Below are positions 1-10,809 of a stretch of DNA of 64,000 nucleotides, piece by piece. This DNA is from Hyposmocoma kahamanoa (taxonomy: Eukaryota; Arthropoda; Insecta; Lepidoptera; Cosmopterigidae). A program made the position numbers and the translations under genes. Within the stretch, counting starts at the first letter, position 1. Every line of letters begins with the position of its first letter. The stretch spans positions 7,852,709 to 7,916,708 of the forward strand of contig NW_020654080.1 of the NCBI RefSeq assembly GCF_003589595.1, written 5' to 3'. The notes beneath the pieces are model-generated. The model made no database searches. It saw only the letters and a list, made by a program, of their open reading frames with translations, and was not told where the DNA came from.

Positions 1-8
1 TGTGTGTG

Positions 9-56
<48 letters not shown>

Positions 57-57
57 A

Positions 58-88
<31 letters not shown>

Positions 89-96
89 TGTGTGGG

Positions 97-128
<32 letters not shown>

Positions 129-141
129 TGTGTGTGTGTGT
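1..141. repeat. (TG)n / (TGCG)n microsatellite
   Basis: Pure TG dinucleotides give way to TGCG tetranucleotides and return to TG at about 130. It is cut by the window start, so the full length is unknown. The open frame across it (repeating Cys-Val-Arg-Ala) is a by-product of the repeat and not a gene. Confidence 0.97.
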
Positions 142-142
142 T

Positions 143-1140
143 TACTTGGTGCGGTATTAATAAAGGACTTTTTTTTATGAATGACTGCACGCAATATGTG
201 TTGTTACAGATCTAAAAAGTGACAGCTAGGGCGACAAAAACTTAAAAGTTTAGTTTTGATAAATTATTGTTTTGTAAAAAGTTGTGAAATGAAAGTTGTT
301 GTTTATCATGATAGTATTTCACAAATAACCCTCTATATTCATATAATCGAATGTTTGTTTGTACATTTGTCTCATATGCGTACCGTTATTATTCATCCGA
401 TTGTGATAAAACGGTAAAATTTTACGTAACTTATTGTACCCAAGACCGTATAAGTTTTTGATATATTAGAGACATTTGACGACCTCGGTAGCATAGCGGT
501 TTGCACTGTGAGCGCTGGTTGAGAAGGTCCCGACTCGATTCAGAGCAGGACTAATTTGAGAAATGAACTTTTTTAAATTGATTCTGGCCGGCCTTGACGG
601 ACCTTGCACAACAATTAAAATACCTATACAAAGGGGGAACGCTGCTAGCATCTTGGGCACCTTATCGCGGGGACCCAATTTTATTTATATAATTTAATCC
701 TATAGTACCGGCACGCTATGACGGCCGTTTCGACGTTTGCCCGCTCATCAAGTTTCGTATTAATTTTTAACTACGTTGAAGGAGCTAATTGCTGTACATT
801 GTAGTCAATACTGACGTGCAGTAAAGTTTATGGAATGTATAATTTTACGACACAACTCGGCATTTTATGTTTGAAATTCGAATTTTTTTTAAATGAAATC
901 TATTACGATCGTCACTTATGGGATCGCTGGTCAGCACAACTTCTATCTCCGGCAAACTCGAGTCAAAGCTCAATGCGAAACAAAGCAGTTTCAAATTGAA
1001 GATATATTAGGTAATTTTTATTTTCGACTTATTAAAAGTTTTTAATCAGCTACTCCTTGCAATATTAATTATAAATCTAAAAACTTATAGATGTGGCGCG
1101 AACTTGCATTTTTTTTCCTAATGAATTGAGATTCGGCGTC
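143..1140. other. AT-rich non-genic stretch around one SINE-like copy
   Basis: Apart from the tRNA-like repeat at 478-680, I see no coding frame, RNA gene or recognisable repeat here. Confidence 0.5.
478..680 (+). mobile_element. tRNA-derived SINE candidate (SINE-5)
   Basis: It begins with a tRNA-like head: an A-box-like TAGCATAGCGGTT near 489 and a B-box-like GACTCGATTC near 531. A non-tRNA body runs to about 680. It is the only copy of this family noticed in the window, so family status is inferred from the promoter-like boxes only. Confidence 0.45.
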
Positions 1141-1315
1141 ACCAGAGGTCCCCGGGTTCGATTCCCGGGCCGGGAAAAATATTTGTATGGCCTACATTTA
1201 TTTCTCTCGTGAGTTTGGGTGTAAGTTGTGGTTGTCTGTCTATGTGTGCGGCCATGGCACTCGCGATACAGGGTTTCCCTAGTGCGGGGCTATTAGTGTG
1301 TGCGTTATAAAAAAA
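1141..1315 (+). mobile_element. SINE-2 copy, 5'-truncated
   Basis: It starts inside the tRNA-like head at the B-box (GGTTCGATTCCCGGGCCGG) and continues into the shared body (TTTCTCTCGTGAGTTTGGG; CCCTAGTGCGGGGCTA). It ends in a short A-rich tail. The same body recurs at 35828, 52410 (minus), 53733 and 59894. Confidence 0.8.
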
Positions 1316-1953
1316 TCCATTTTAAAATTTGATTTGCTGTTTTTACATTATAGTACCTGTTTTTACATCATTGTTTTTTACACCGAACATTTCTTCCGTG
1401 ATTTTTTGTTACAGCCTGTTCTTTTCTTCTTTCTTTTTCTTCACTATTTCCCTACTATTATACCTTCTACAATAAATTCAGGTGGACTGAGTGTTTCTAT
1501 CGTTATTACGCAAGACCCGCGTGACATGGGTAGTGCCCCAGAATGAATTCCCTTGCTCAGACAGTCATAGTCATACTTACGACAGTTCATTCCCTAGTTT
1601 GAGATCAGACAATTGGTGTAGTTGTCTGGCACATTATTATTATTATTGTTTTAAAATATCAGGTAAACCAGTTGTTTCAACAAATGCAAACACAAAAACA
1701 AACACAATCAAAATCAAAAACTTTTGAAGGTGCACTTCAAAAAAAACAGATTCTTCTTTAGTATTGCAACTCATTGAACGCTGGAATAACCTAGTTATAC
1801 ATAAAGATGAGTATTCAAATGCCATTAACAAATTTCCATTAATGAATTTATAACACGGGTTAAGCTCTTCAACTCACCATTTTGTGGGTAGCGCAGTAAA
1901 GGCAATCAGCGGCCAAAGGCCACATTTTTTAAGGTTTTTGAGCCACAACGCGA
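1316..1953. other. No recognisable feature
   Basis: AT-rich sequence with short chance frames only. I find no repeat shared with the rest of the window. Confidence 0.5.
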
Positions 1954-2254
1954 TTTTTTTTTATAATACTCAGTGACAGGACGAACAGTCGTGCGCTTGG
2001 TAATAAGGAACACGCCTGTCCATAACAGTTGCAGTGCCACTCAGAAGTTTAAATCACACAGATCTGAGGGTCACTACTACAGCGCCGGTCACGCTGAGAA
2101 ATAAATTGACAAGTCCCATGTGCCTGTAATTGACCAGCACACTTCAAAACCGGAACGTAGTTATACTAATAACTGTGTGGCGGCAGAAATAGATAAGGTA
2201 GCAATACTTCCCTAGACGAATAGAACCTTTCACAAAGGGCTCTACTGTTACTAA
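1954..2254 (-). repeat. RepA copy, near full length
   Basis: RepA is a roughly 300-bp A-tailed non-coding repeat. Read on its plus strand it has TAGTAGCAGTAGAGCTC at the 5' end, TTTCTGCCGCCAAGCAGTAA in the middle, GCGATTTAAAGCTCTGAGTG further on, and CGTCACTTGGTATCATAAAA at the 3' end. This copy is inverted and diverged. Confidence 0.9.
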
Positions 2255-2710
2255 AAAATAAAATAGAGAGTATACAAAAATAATTTATTTACAATGAGAT
2301 TGTGTAGGTACAATACAATTTAAATTATTACTAAGACAAAGAAACAAAGAGAAAGACAAAGAAAAAGTGTGTGACTCGACTTGGGTTCAGTGCGTTCGAT
2401 ATTACAGAAACAGCTATTATAGAAAAACAGAAGTGTAAATATGATTCAATGAACTAACCTCAAAGTGCGGTAATTGCGGTCTGCGTTTCGTAGAAATTTA
2501 ATCTTAAGTGGAATTATTATACAATCAATATTATTATTGATTTATTGGATATAATACTAAATTAATTAATGTTTGCGTGCTGGGGGGCGTCGTAATCGCG
2601 TTAGTAAACACGTAATGTAACGTTTGCTCATAAAATATTGAAGGTATTATTCTGTTCCAAGTTTAGCGTACTTAGAATAATGATGTGTAGGGAATAAACC
2701 AGTACCACCA
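2255..2710. other. No recognisable feature
   Basis: AT-rich sequence without a credible frame or a repeat shared within the window. Confidence 0.45.
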
Positions 2711-2835
2711 GTTTTTTACTCTTGATGTGCATGTTACGCGATTACCCGACATTTGTGAACTGATTTCAATGATTTGTTTTATTGGATAAGAGTACCTCCA
2801 ATAAAAAAGTAAAGTAGTGCTCCCATTAAAATTCA
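2711..2835 (+). repeat. RepB fragment, strongly diverged
   Basis: It matches the RepB segment with ATGTTACGCGATTA, TTTGTGAACTGATTTC and AGTACCTCCA, in the same order as in the long copy at 3793-4272. Both ends are missing. Confidence 0.6.
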
Positions 2836-2879
2836 CGTACATTAATGGCGAATCTCAATTCTATTTAGTAGGCAAGAAC

Positions 2880-3115
2880 ATTTAAATTCCTCGGAATACT
2901 ACGCAGCGACAGCGCGGACGCGACACCGCGCGGCCGTTGCGTAGACCAAAAGACAAGCGAGCCTCTCCCGCGCGCCCGCAACCCCCATTTAAGTGAAAAC
3001 GTAAAATCTAAATAAATAGAGCATATTTTGCCATGACAGTTCGGCCTCTGAACACGTGCACGCGGTCGCTGGGCAGCGGCCACGCGGTCGCCGCGCGGCG
3101 TGAGCGCGATGAAAT
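2880..3115. other. GC- and CpG-rich islet
   Basis: Two GC-rich blocks (about 2905-2990 and 3050-3110) with many CG dinucleotides and GCGCGGCCG-type runs stand out from the AT-rich surroundings. Short stem-like complementarities occur, but no gene or known repeat is recognised. It could be a small CpG island or an unknown element. Confidence 0.35.
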
Positions 3116-3186
3116 TCATTTCAAATAAACGCGCCCTAAGGGTGGTAAATTTGGGAACGAATAAGGTTCATTGATCTCAGTAAAAC

Positions 3187-3428
3187 TTACTTATTTCTGC
3201 CGCCAAGCAGTAATGTAAGCATTACTGTTCTTCAGTTCTAAATGATAAGTGTGCTGATGATATTACAGGCATATGGGACTTGCCAACTTATATGTCAGGG
3301 TGACTGGCGCAGTGGCAGTGTCCAGCAAGTCTTTGCGATTTAAAGCTCTGCAACTGCTATGGACAGGCGTGTCGCTTAACATTAATCGCACGACTTGTTC
3401 GTCTTGTCATTTGATACCATAAAAAAAA
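3187..3428 (+). repeat. RepA copy, 5'-truncated
   Basis: It begins just before the TTTCTGCCGCCAAGCAGTAA block and runs to an A tail of eight. A small internal deletion lies between 'AAAGCTCTG' and 'CAACTGCTATGG'. Confidence 0.9.
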
Positions 3429-3792
3429 CTTGGCACGTAGATGTAATTTTAATGAAAATAAAATGTTACCTTGTGTTTGGGCTCATATGACGACTCGTCA
3501 AAACGACTTGACGAGGACTTTCGTATAATATTCCACAGAGAGATAGTCACACAAATACACGGACTTAGGTTTCAAACTTATAATATAATTTATATTTTGC
3601 GTCGTCGGTTAAAAATATTTGTGAACTCCTTATAGATACGTAAAGTTTGGTTTACCGTTCGCAGTTGTTTTTTATTATGCAGTCCATACCGCCAGTATTT
3701 GAACTCGGCGCATTCAGATGCATTTCAAGAGCTCTCCACCTCTGTGTGTACTTGAAAATTGAAACCACCATATTGCGAAATGTATAAAATTT
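3429..3792. other. No recognisable feature
   Basis: AT-rich spacer between a RepA and a RepB copy. Confidence 0.45.
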
Positions 3793-4272
3793 GTTTTAAC
3801 CGACTTGAAAAAAAGGAGGAGGTTCTTAATTCGACTGTATGTTTTTTTTGTATGTATGTTACGCGATAAGTCCGGTATTTGTGAACCAATTTTCATGATT
3901 CTTTTTTGCTGGAAAGAGGGTACCTCCATAGTGGTCCCATTTAATTTTGAAGACAATCATCTACCCTTTAAGGGTGGCTGTTCACGCATGAAGATTCATT
4001 TTTATAAATAGCGCCTAAATTTTAGTATTATGAGCAATTATTTTAATAGTTGATTTTGCTATTCTTTAATTCAAGGCGTTTTTCTCTCAATATACTTTGG
4101 GTAGTGAGAACCGATTTTTATTATCTTCTGTGTCAAGTCCCGTATTGTGGCGAACTAGAGGATGAATCCGGGTTTCGCACTTTCTGGTAACCGATTTCAA
4201 TAAAACTTGGTAATTATATGTAATTCCACGTACTTTTGAGGTTGGTTTTTTAGTACTCTGTACTGAGATTAT
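3793..4272 (+). repeat. RepB copy, full length (about 480 bp)
   Basis: RepB starts TTTTAACCGACTT next to GGAGGAGGTTCT. It passes through TATGTTACGCGATAA and GGCTGTTCACGCATG, then ends at ACTTTTGAGGTTGG and TAGTACTCTGTACTGAGATT. The terminal AGTACTCTGTACT can form a small hairpin. It is non-coding. Similar sequences are widespread in lepidopteran genomes; the class (Helitron-like or other) is not resolved here. Confidence 0.88.
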
Positions 4273-4330
4273 TGTTATAACTTTACGGTTACAGAAGGAC
4301 CATGGAAAAACATTGTGTCGGGGATCAAAA

Positions 4331-4356
4331 GTAATCTAATCTAATCTAATCTAATT
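4331..4356. repeat. (TAATC)n microsatellite
   Basis: About five TAATC units in a row. The unit differs from the insect telomere repeat TTAGG. Confidence 0.85.
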
Positions 4357-4364
4357 CACAATTT

Positions 4365-4427
4365 AAGATTGTTTGTTATATTAGTGTAAGATTGTTTGTT
4401 ATATTGATATAAGTTTGTTTGTTATGG
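4365..4427. repeat. 23-bp tandem repeat, about 2.7 copies
   Basis: The units at 4365-4387 and 4388-4410 both begin AAGATTGTTTGTTATATT, and a shorter third unit starts at 4411. Confidence 0.85.
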
Positions 4428-4947
4428 AGTAAAGTTGCCTGTTATCATAAGTATTAGGTAATAGTTAAAATATAGTTACTATTTTTTTACCATATACCAG
4501 TCAATAATAATATATATAATAATAATTATAATATATATAATAATAATCTCGTCATATATGACTTCTCAACGAAAAGTGCTGTCAACCTTTTCTATCTCTA
4601 TTAGTTTAAAAAGGGACAACAATAATTTGCACGTTGAAATCAACACCATCACAAAACGTAACAGTCGTTTTATTCGAAAATGACCATTAAAGTTTCTGAA
4701 ATTGAGTCTAAATCTGAAAAAGCGAAAGTTTAGGGTGGAGGTTTCGTTTTTAATGTGTAATTTTTTTATTTTTAAGTTGGATCAATTAAAAACCAACATT
4801 GTTTTTTAATTAATTAAAGACGACGACGAAGCAATATTTTTTATAATTAATAAATTTTTGTAATAATGGAGATGATCCTACTAAATGCGTTAAAATCAGC
4901 GAACAGTTTTTTTTTTATAATATCAAGTGTCAAGTATCAAGTTTTAG
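4428..4947. other. Very AT-rich stretch
   Basis: It contains alternating AT and AATAAT runs near 4500-4550. I see no gene or shared repeat. Confidence 0.5.
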
Positions 4948-5240
4948 AATATCAAATGACGGGACAAACTAGTCGTGCGCCTAATGGTAAGCTACGCGCC
5001 TGTCCGTACCAGTTGCAATGCCATTCAGAGCTTTAAATCGCAAAGATATGAGGGCCACTGCCACTGCGCCTGTCACCCTGAGACATAAGTTGACAAGTCC
5101 CATGTGCCTGCAATTTCACCAGCACAATTACCCTTCGAAACCGGAACGCAGTACTCACATTACTGTTTGGCGGTAGAAATAAATAAAGATGCAGTACTTC
5201 CCTTAACGAACTCGTTCGCAAGGAGATCTACTGCTACTAA
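4948..5240 (-). repeat. RepA copy
   Basis: Inverted and nearly full length, ending at CTACTGCTACTAA. It lacks a long poly(T) because of divergence at the tail. Confidence 0.9.
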
Positions 5241-5761
5241 AAAATGCTGTGAAGAAAAAACGAAAAAACTGCCATAAAGAGCTTTATTTATCAACATTAA
5301 CGTAATTCTAAAAACTCCTTTTTTAATTAAGAAAACAATTCAACTTTGAAAATAGAAAGACTTGCATTTCGTCACGTCATTTCTATATATAAATGAGTCC
5401 TAGATCGGTTTATAGGAACGTTGTTGAAGCTCTTCCTTTGTTAGTCTTCCTCATTAACTGTGGAACTATGAAATTCGAAAACATTTATAATTGCGGACTG
5501 AGACCGCTTCAGTACACGTTAGAGGACCCTCCGTCTCGCCCCAGATACTTCAGTTGAACTTTAAAATTCTTTAGACTGCTGCAATAATTTTGCGATCTTT
5601 CGTTTTGAGGTTAATAAATTACGGATCTGCTTTTTTAAAACGCTTTGTTTTCAGAAAGAATGTTATTAATAGATGCACACATGCAATAGCGACGTAACAT
5701 AAATGAATAATTTATCTCTTTTAAATATATTTTAAATTTATAATACATACAATAGTAGTCA
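5241..5761. other. No recognisable feature
   Basis: AT-rich sequence between two RepA copies. Confidence 0.45.
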
Positions 5762-5990
5762 TTTAGTAGCAGTAGAGCTCCTCGTGTAAAAGTTCGTTAG
5801 GAAGTACTGCCACCTTATCTATTTCTGCCGCCAAGCGATAATGTGAGCATTACTGCATTCCGGTTTTGAAGGGTAATAAGGGTGCTGGTGGAATTACAGG
5901 CACGTGGAACTTGCCACCTTATACATCCAATCCTTACGATTTTAGCTCTGAGTGGCACTGCAACCCTGTCACTTGGTATGACAAAATAAA
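5762..5990 (+). repeat. RepA copy with internal deletions
   Basis: The 5' end (TTTAGTAGCAGTAGAGCTCC) is intact. Two internal blocks are missing around 5925 and 5972, and the A tail is interrupted. Confidence 0.88.
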
Positions 5991-6346
5991 TAAAATTTTT
6001 ACTTAGTACCTACTCATAAATATTACACAAGCTAGATGGTCAAGTAAGTTTGCAATGGAATAAAATGAAAAAGAAAATGTCTGTAAACCTGTCCTGAGCC
6101 CTCGTTTGTTGAGTTTCGTGGTATTATAAAATATAAAATAATTTTGAAGCTTTTGAAAAGTGTCCTATGGCATTCACAATTTCCAATGATTAGTAATTTC
6201 CGTGTAGTGAAAGAGTAGAAACAAAAAAATTTGGAAGCATTCTTAAATAAATTGGCTAAATAAATATGATACTTATATTTACTATTTAGAATATTATATA
6301 GTATATTAAAATATTTATCGGCGAAAAATAAAAAACATATATTATC
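5991..6346. other. No recognisable feature
   Basis: AT-rich spacer. Confidence 0.4.
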
Positions 6347-6565
6347 AATTCCAGTTTCGGCGGACTAAACCACATAAGTCGAAAAAGTACTTTTTCTTTA
6401 TATTATATATTTTTTGTGTTATAAACAACAACCTCTAGAATAAAGTTACAAATTTGTGAAGTAATAAATGAATTTCACTTATGTGCTTTTGCTGGTAGAT
6501 GTATTAATTTAAATGAATGATGTTGAATTTTGACTTATATGATTTAGTCCGCCGAACCTAGAATT
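6347..6565. mobile_element. MITE with about 35-bp terminal inverted repeats
   Basis: The left terminus AATTCCAGTTTCGGCGGAC and the reverse complement of the right terminus (AATTCTAGGTTCGGCGGAC) match. The match continues inward through ACTAAA..CA..ATAAGTC. TATC flanks both ends (6343-6346 and 6566-6569), a plausible 4-bp target duplication. It is 219 bp, AT-rich inside and non-coding. The superfamily is not assigned. Confidence 0.75.
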
Positions 6566-6665
6566 TATCATTTATATTTTCGTCAATCGATAATGTAAGT
6601 TTTTTTTAAATATCACAAATAAAAAATCATACAAAACACATTTTAATGCGTAAATGCGTATTGTA

Positions 6666-6720
6666 CAACGTGTTTATAAATGTTTGTAAATGCGTATTAC
6701 AAACATTTATAAACACGTTG
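6666..6720. repeat. Perfect 24-bp inverted repeat with 7-nt loop
   Basis: Arms at 6666-6689 and 6697-6720 are exact reverse complements (CAACGTGTTTATAAATGTTT and so on). The loop is ATGCGTA. Confidence 0.95.
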
Positions 6721-7805
6721 AATATGAACGTTTTAATTTTAAGAGACTCTGCTATGAGAAACACTTTGATATGGAACAAATAAGTAGTCTGTTTTGGCCA
6801 AAATTGTATGTTTGTGTGTATGTAAACACTTTATTGTACAACAAAACAAATTTTTAACAAAGAAATAAAACGTTGTTGTACAAAAGCGAGCTCATCCCAT
6901 AAAGGTATTTCTTTCCAGCTAACCTTTGAATAATTGAAAGGAAAGTTGGCAATAAAATCGAAAAAAATAAAAATTATCAAATAATTGCTACATACTAAAT
7001 AATTACAAGTTTTAATTTATAATATCAAATGTACATACGAATACTATATAAAATATATAAGTAAATTGAATGTATAAAATAAGAGTATAAACAACTTCGT
7101 GAATTTTAAACAAATATTTTATAAGCTTTAAAATGAGGAGTCTGAATAGTCCCATGATTTCAAAATGGCACACCTGAAAGCCCGAAGGAAAGACTGGAAG
7201 GAACCCCACATATGAGCACCATTCACTGTGAACGATTCAGAATATTTTTGCCAACTGTGTTGTGGAATGACAAGGTACAGATATTTAAAAATCAGTTATT
7301 ATATACCTATTGATAAATACCCAGTAACTAACAAAAGTACACAATATCAATCAACAAACATCAAAATCCTATCAAATAGTAATCAACAACGTGTCGTGCT
7401 CCATCGTAGTCGTAACACTGCGCACAGACGTATATGACCTCGTTTATTTCACATCGTCGATAACACATTCGCAGCTTTGCATGAAGAGATTTTGGCACAA
7501 CGTTAATGCTACGGGCTACGCCAATGCGTTTTCGGTTAATCGACAGGGAGAGAAATATCGGAAAATCTCAAGCAACAATTAATAAATAGGAAAGTTTGGT
7601 GTAGGAAACTTTTATTTGCCAGAATACAGATCTTAAATAAAATTATGTACAATGTATTCAACCTGCAAGCAAGTGTGCAAATATTAATTGAATTAAATAT
7701 TTGTATCACCAAAATTACTTGCATTTGAAATTAATATAAATCGGTATTTGTACATTTTAAATATTCTTTATTACTATAGAAGCAATGTGTCATAAGCCAT
7801 TTTGT
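6721..7805. other. No recognisable feature, about 1.1 kb
   Basis: AT-rich. Several short frames on both strands lack any family resemblance or splice context. Confidence 0.45.
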
Positions 7806-8072
7806 CTATTGTGACTTAAACGTAGGCCCGTGTAGTAATTTAAATTCATTTGGTAAACTATTGAAGATTTTTATGTACATATTGAAGCAGTTATTCTTAT
7901 AAATTAATTTATGGCAACGACTTTGGTATAAAAGATTAATGATTTTAGCTCCGGTTTGCCTTTGCATCACTTTACCACGTGTTTTAAAAATATAGAGGAT
8001 GAGTGGTAACAAATACTCTGACGTCCCTAACATACATGCATGGCTAAGGCAGTATGTTGAGTTTTTGAACAA
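7806..8072 (-). pseudogene. LINE ORF2 C-terminal fragment
   Basis: The 88-residue frame ends in a stretch resembling the extreme C-terminus of Jockey/CR1-type LINE ORF2 proteins: a basic patch, then IKIFNSLPNEFKLL, similar to the IYNSLP-type motif at that position. The endonuclease and RT are absent, so this would be a 5'-truncated remnant. The identification rests on one short motif and is tentative. The alternative is a chance frame. Confidence 0.4.
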
Positions 8073-8419
8073 TGATTTGTAGCTATTATCGTGTTCAATA
8101 CAATAATAGTTTTAGGATGTTATTGGGACTCCCACGCTCTTGTAGCGCATCAGCATAGTATATAATAAGACAAGTAGGGCAACTCCCGCTTGTTTGGCGC
8201 GTCAATAACTTACATTATATATATATATGGTGTGTAACGTATATTAATTGGCTTAGTCGACATAAGACCTATTCGCAAAATGACCTATAGTCGTAAAAGC
8301 ACGTAATTGTACCTACAGGTCGTAAACATAATTTTAAAACTGGTGGCATGCGCAGCTTTTAGGCACTGTGTAAAAACATACAAAATGTGCTTCAAGCAAA
8401 CCTAATTTCTTTTCATATT

Positions 8420-8672
8420 TTACCAAGTAACGGGACGAACATGTTGTGGGCCTGGTGGTAAGCGACACGCCTATCCATAACAGTTGCAGTCCTATTCAGA
8501 TATTTAAATCGCAATGATCTTAGGAACACTGTCACTGCGCCCGTCACCCTGCGACATCCTTACACTTCCAAATCGGAAAGCAGTAATGCTCACGTTACTG
8601 CTTGGTGGCAGAAGTAAGGTGGCAGTACTTCCTTGGACGATCTTTTTCAAAAGGAGCTCTACTGCTACTAAA
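8420..8672 (-). repeat. RepA copy
   Basis: Inverted. A block of about 40 bases between the CCCGTCACCCTG segment and the TTACACTTCC segment is missing. Confidence 0.9.
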
Positions 8673-8757
8673 ATTTCGTATTGAAGAAATATCAAGTAAA
8701 AAGTAGATGAAGGATTAAAAAATAAGGCCTGGTAGAGTAATAATAATAATCATCCTA

Positions 8758-9040
8758 CGTGATGAGGGTTCCGTGAAAACCGAAACCGAGAAACGTCGGA
8801 AGCATCTCAATCTGGCGCATGAGATCACCGACGTGTGGCGTCTGGCCTCCGGTGAAACTGTTTACTCCGCAAACGGGTAATTCCAGAAAGCCTCGCTAAT
8901 AACTGAAGGTGTTTGGATTTCCGTATGTCGCTTTCAACATAAATGCAGACAGCTAACGACTAGACACCGAGGTAGTCATTAGAGAGGTCGGAAAATATAA
9001 CGGAGAGGTCTAAGAGCCATCCGGTGCAGCCTGTACTTAA
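8758..9040 (+). pseudogene. LINE ORF2 C-terminal remnant
   Basis: The translated stretch KRRKHLNLAHEITDVW resembles the post-RT tail of lepidopteran LINE proteins, where a similar EKH-L-LA-EIT-MW motif is followed by PKSL. Here the next recognisable bit is FQKASL after a stop codon. The frame has several stops, so it is a decayed 5'-truncated insertion. Confidence 0.45.
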
Positions 9041-9110
9041 AATCAAGTTTAATTTAACAGGGAAAATGCAATTAATTTCTGTTACAAAAATCGAACAACG
9101 CAAAGAAAGA

Positions 9111-9340
9111 CCTTACTTATTTCTGCCGCCAAGCTGTAATGTGAGCATTACTGCGTTCCGGTTTGGAAGGGTAAAGGTGCTGATGAAATTACAAGCACAA
9201 TGGGACTTGTCAGCTTATGAGTCAGGTTGACGGAAGCAGTGACAGTGACCATCAGATCTTTGCGATTTAAAGCTATGAGTGGCGCTGCAACTGTTATGGA
9301 TAGGCGTGTCACTTACCGCCAGGCGCCAAGTAGGTATAAA
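9111..9340 (+). repeat. RepA copy, both ends trimmed
   Basis: It begins at the TTTCTGCCGCCAAGC block and loses the last 25 bases before the tail. It is the first of a three-copy cluster. Confidence 0.88.
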
Positions 9341-9350
9341 ATATGTTTTC

Positions 9351-9382
9351 TTTTTTTTACGATTCCAAGTAACGGGACGAAG
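9351..9382 (-). repeat. RepA 3'-end fragment, inverted
   Basis: The segment ATTCCAAGTAACGGGACGAA is the reverse complement of the RepA 3' end. It is wedged between two plus-strand copies. Confidence 0.75.
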
Positions 9383-9385
9383 AAT

Positions 9386-9580
9386 CGTAGCAGTAGAGCT
9401 GTGAAAGAGTTCGTGCAGGGAAGTACTCATTTCTGCCGCCAAACAATAATGTAAGCATTCCTGCGTTCCGGTTTTGAAGGGTAAGGGTGCCGGTGAAATT
9501 ACAGGCACATGAGACTTGTCAACTTATGTGTCATCAGGCGCACGACCTGTTCGTTCCATCGCTTTATATTATAAAAAAAA
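9386..9580 (+). repeat. RepA copy, internally deleted
   Basis: From GTAGCAGTAGAGCT to an A tail of eight. The central region from the GACGGG block to the second GTCGC block is deleted. Confidence 0.88.
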
Positions 9581-9591
9581 TGTGATAGTAG

Positions 9592-9784
9592 ATCCTCAGA
9601 GCACTGCTAGTGCGCCTGTCACCCTGAGACATACGTTGACAAGACCCATAGGTCTGTAATTTCACCAGCACCCTTAACCCTTCAAAACCGGAACGCTGTA
9701 ATGCTCACATTATTTCTTGGCGGCAGAAATAAGTAACCTACTTCCCTGGACGAACTGTTTCACAAGGACCTTTACTGCTACTAA
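9592..9784 (-). repeat. RepA copy, 3'-truncated
   Basis: Inverted relative to the neighbour ending at 9580. It covers the middle to the 5' end (CTACTGCTACTAA... orientation reversed). Confidence 0.88.
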
Positions 9785-10384
9785 ATATATATAGGGATTG
9801 CTACAAAAGAACTATATTAAATATATTTATACATAAATGTTTACTCATTATTCTATTCTACATAACTTTGTACCAACTCTTAACTTGGCAGGAAGGAACT
9901 TTAGTTACACGTGCAGTTTCAAACCGTAGCAGCGCATCAGAATCTGGGATCTTAATAACATTGTTTAACTTTGTTTCTCGTTACGTGAACTTGTTCTCCT
10001 AACACTGCTGTAGACAAACAAATACAACGTACACTCAGCCACATGTTTAGCGCTGATTTTCTGTGTAAATGTGGTTAGGTACAATTTTCAATAAAGAATT
10101 TTAACACTACAGATGTCAGACCGGTCAGTTGTTAGTAAAGAATTTTAACACCTATATACTTGAGTAATACCATTCTATGCTAATATTTACTACGCAACTT
10201 ATTTGGTGCATTACTTCATCATATTCAGAATTCTTAGGGTTTTCGCAATTATTAAACTAATCGAAGAACACTAAATGAAACTTATTTTTTTCGTATCTAA
10301 ATTCAAACAAACCAATGTTTCGCTTTACAGGTTCGGTGGTCACGGCCGACTGATAGATTAAAAAGAAGGTATTTAAATTAATAA
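9785..10384. other. No recognisable feature
   Basis: AT-rich. The phrase AAAGAATTTTAACAC occurs twice (around 10095 and 10137), a small local duplication. Confidence 0.45.
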
Positions 10385-10465
10385 CATTTGTAGCTATAGT
10401 GAAAAATAGGGTAGTTTGCATTATATTAGATATAACTGGTTAATGACTTTATAACCTCAATAAAA
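10385..10465 (+). repeat. RepG copy
   Basis: It shares AGATATAACTGGTTAATGAC and the preceding TTTGCATTA block with 56205-56280. This makes a two-copy, roughly 75-bp dispersed repeat of unknown class. Confidence 0.7.
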
Positions 10466-10571
10466 TAGGTTCCTTTCCTGGCCATATTCTATTATAATTT
10501 TTGAGGTCAACAATAACGGTTTTAAATTATTTCGTATGACTGTGCTATTATTGTAATTATGAATACCAAGA

Positions 10572-10672
10572 TCGAACACTAAGAACAAATCCTTTAATCC
10601 GGCTGGATTAAAACCAGCGCCTTCAGCATACCGTGACTCAGGCAGCCCAGTCGAAGGATCTTTTGTTAAAAA
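10572..10672 (-). mobile_element. SINE-4 head fragment in inverted setting
   Basis: It contains the reverse complement of the SINE-4 tRNA-like part (AATCCGGCTGGATT) and TCGAAGGATCTTTTGTT on the far side. The layout is the same palindromic one as the copy at 54803-54995. Confidence 0.6.
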
Positions 10673-10804
10673 TATATTAATTTAAAAAATCCTTTATTCT
10701 CGGACAATAAAGTCCAGACAAATTTGTAAGATGACAGAACTTATAACTATGTTAGTATTAGTATTATTACAAGTAATTCTACAGACTATCAAATTACAAA
10801 TAAT

Positions 10805-10809
10805 AAACT
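10805..10809. repeat. Target site duplication (AAACT), left
   Basis: AAACT abuts the left LTR and is repeated at 13704-13708 just outside the right LTR. A 5-bp duplication fits BEL/Pao insertion. Confidence 0.9.

Noticed and set aside
6..215. Open frame of repeated Cys-Val-Arg-Ala residues
   Set aside because: Purely the translation of the TG/TGCG microsatellite.
4331..4356. Possible telomeric repeat
   Set aside because: The unit is TAATC, not the insect TTAGG, and only five units are present.
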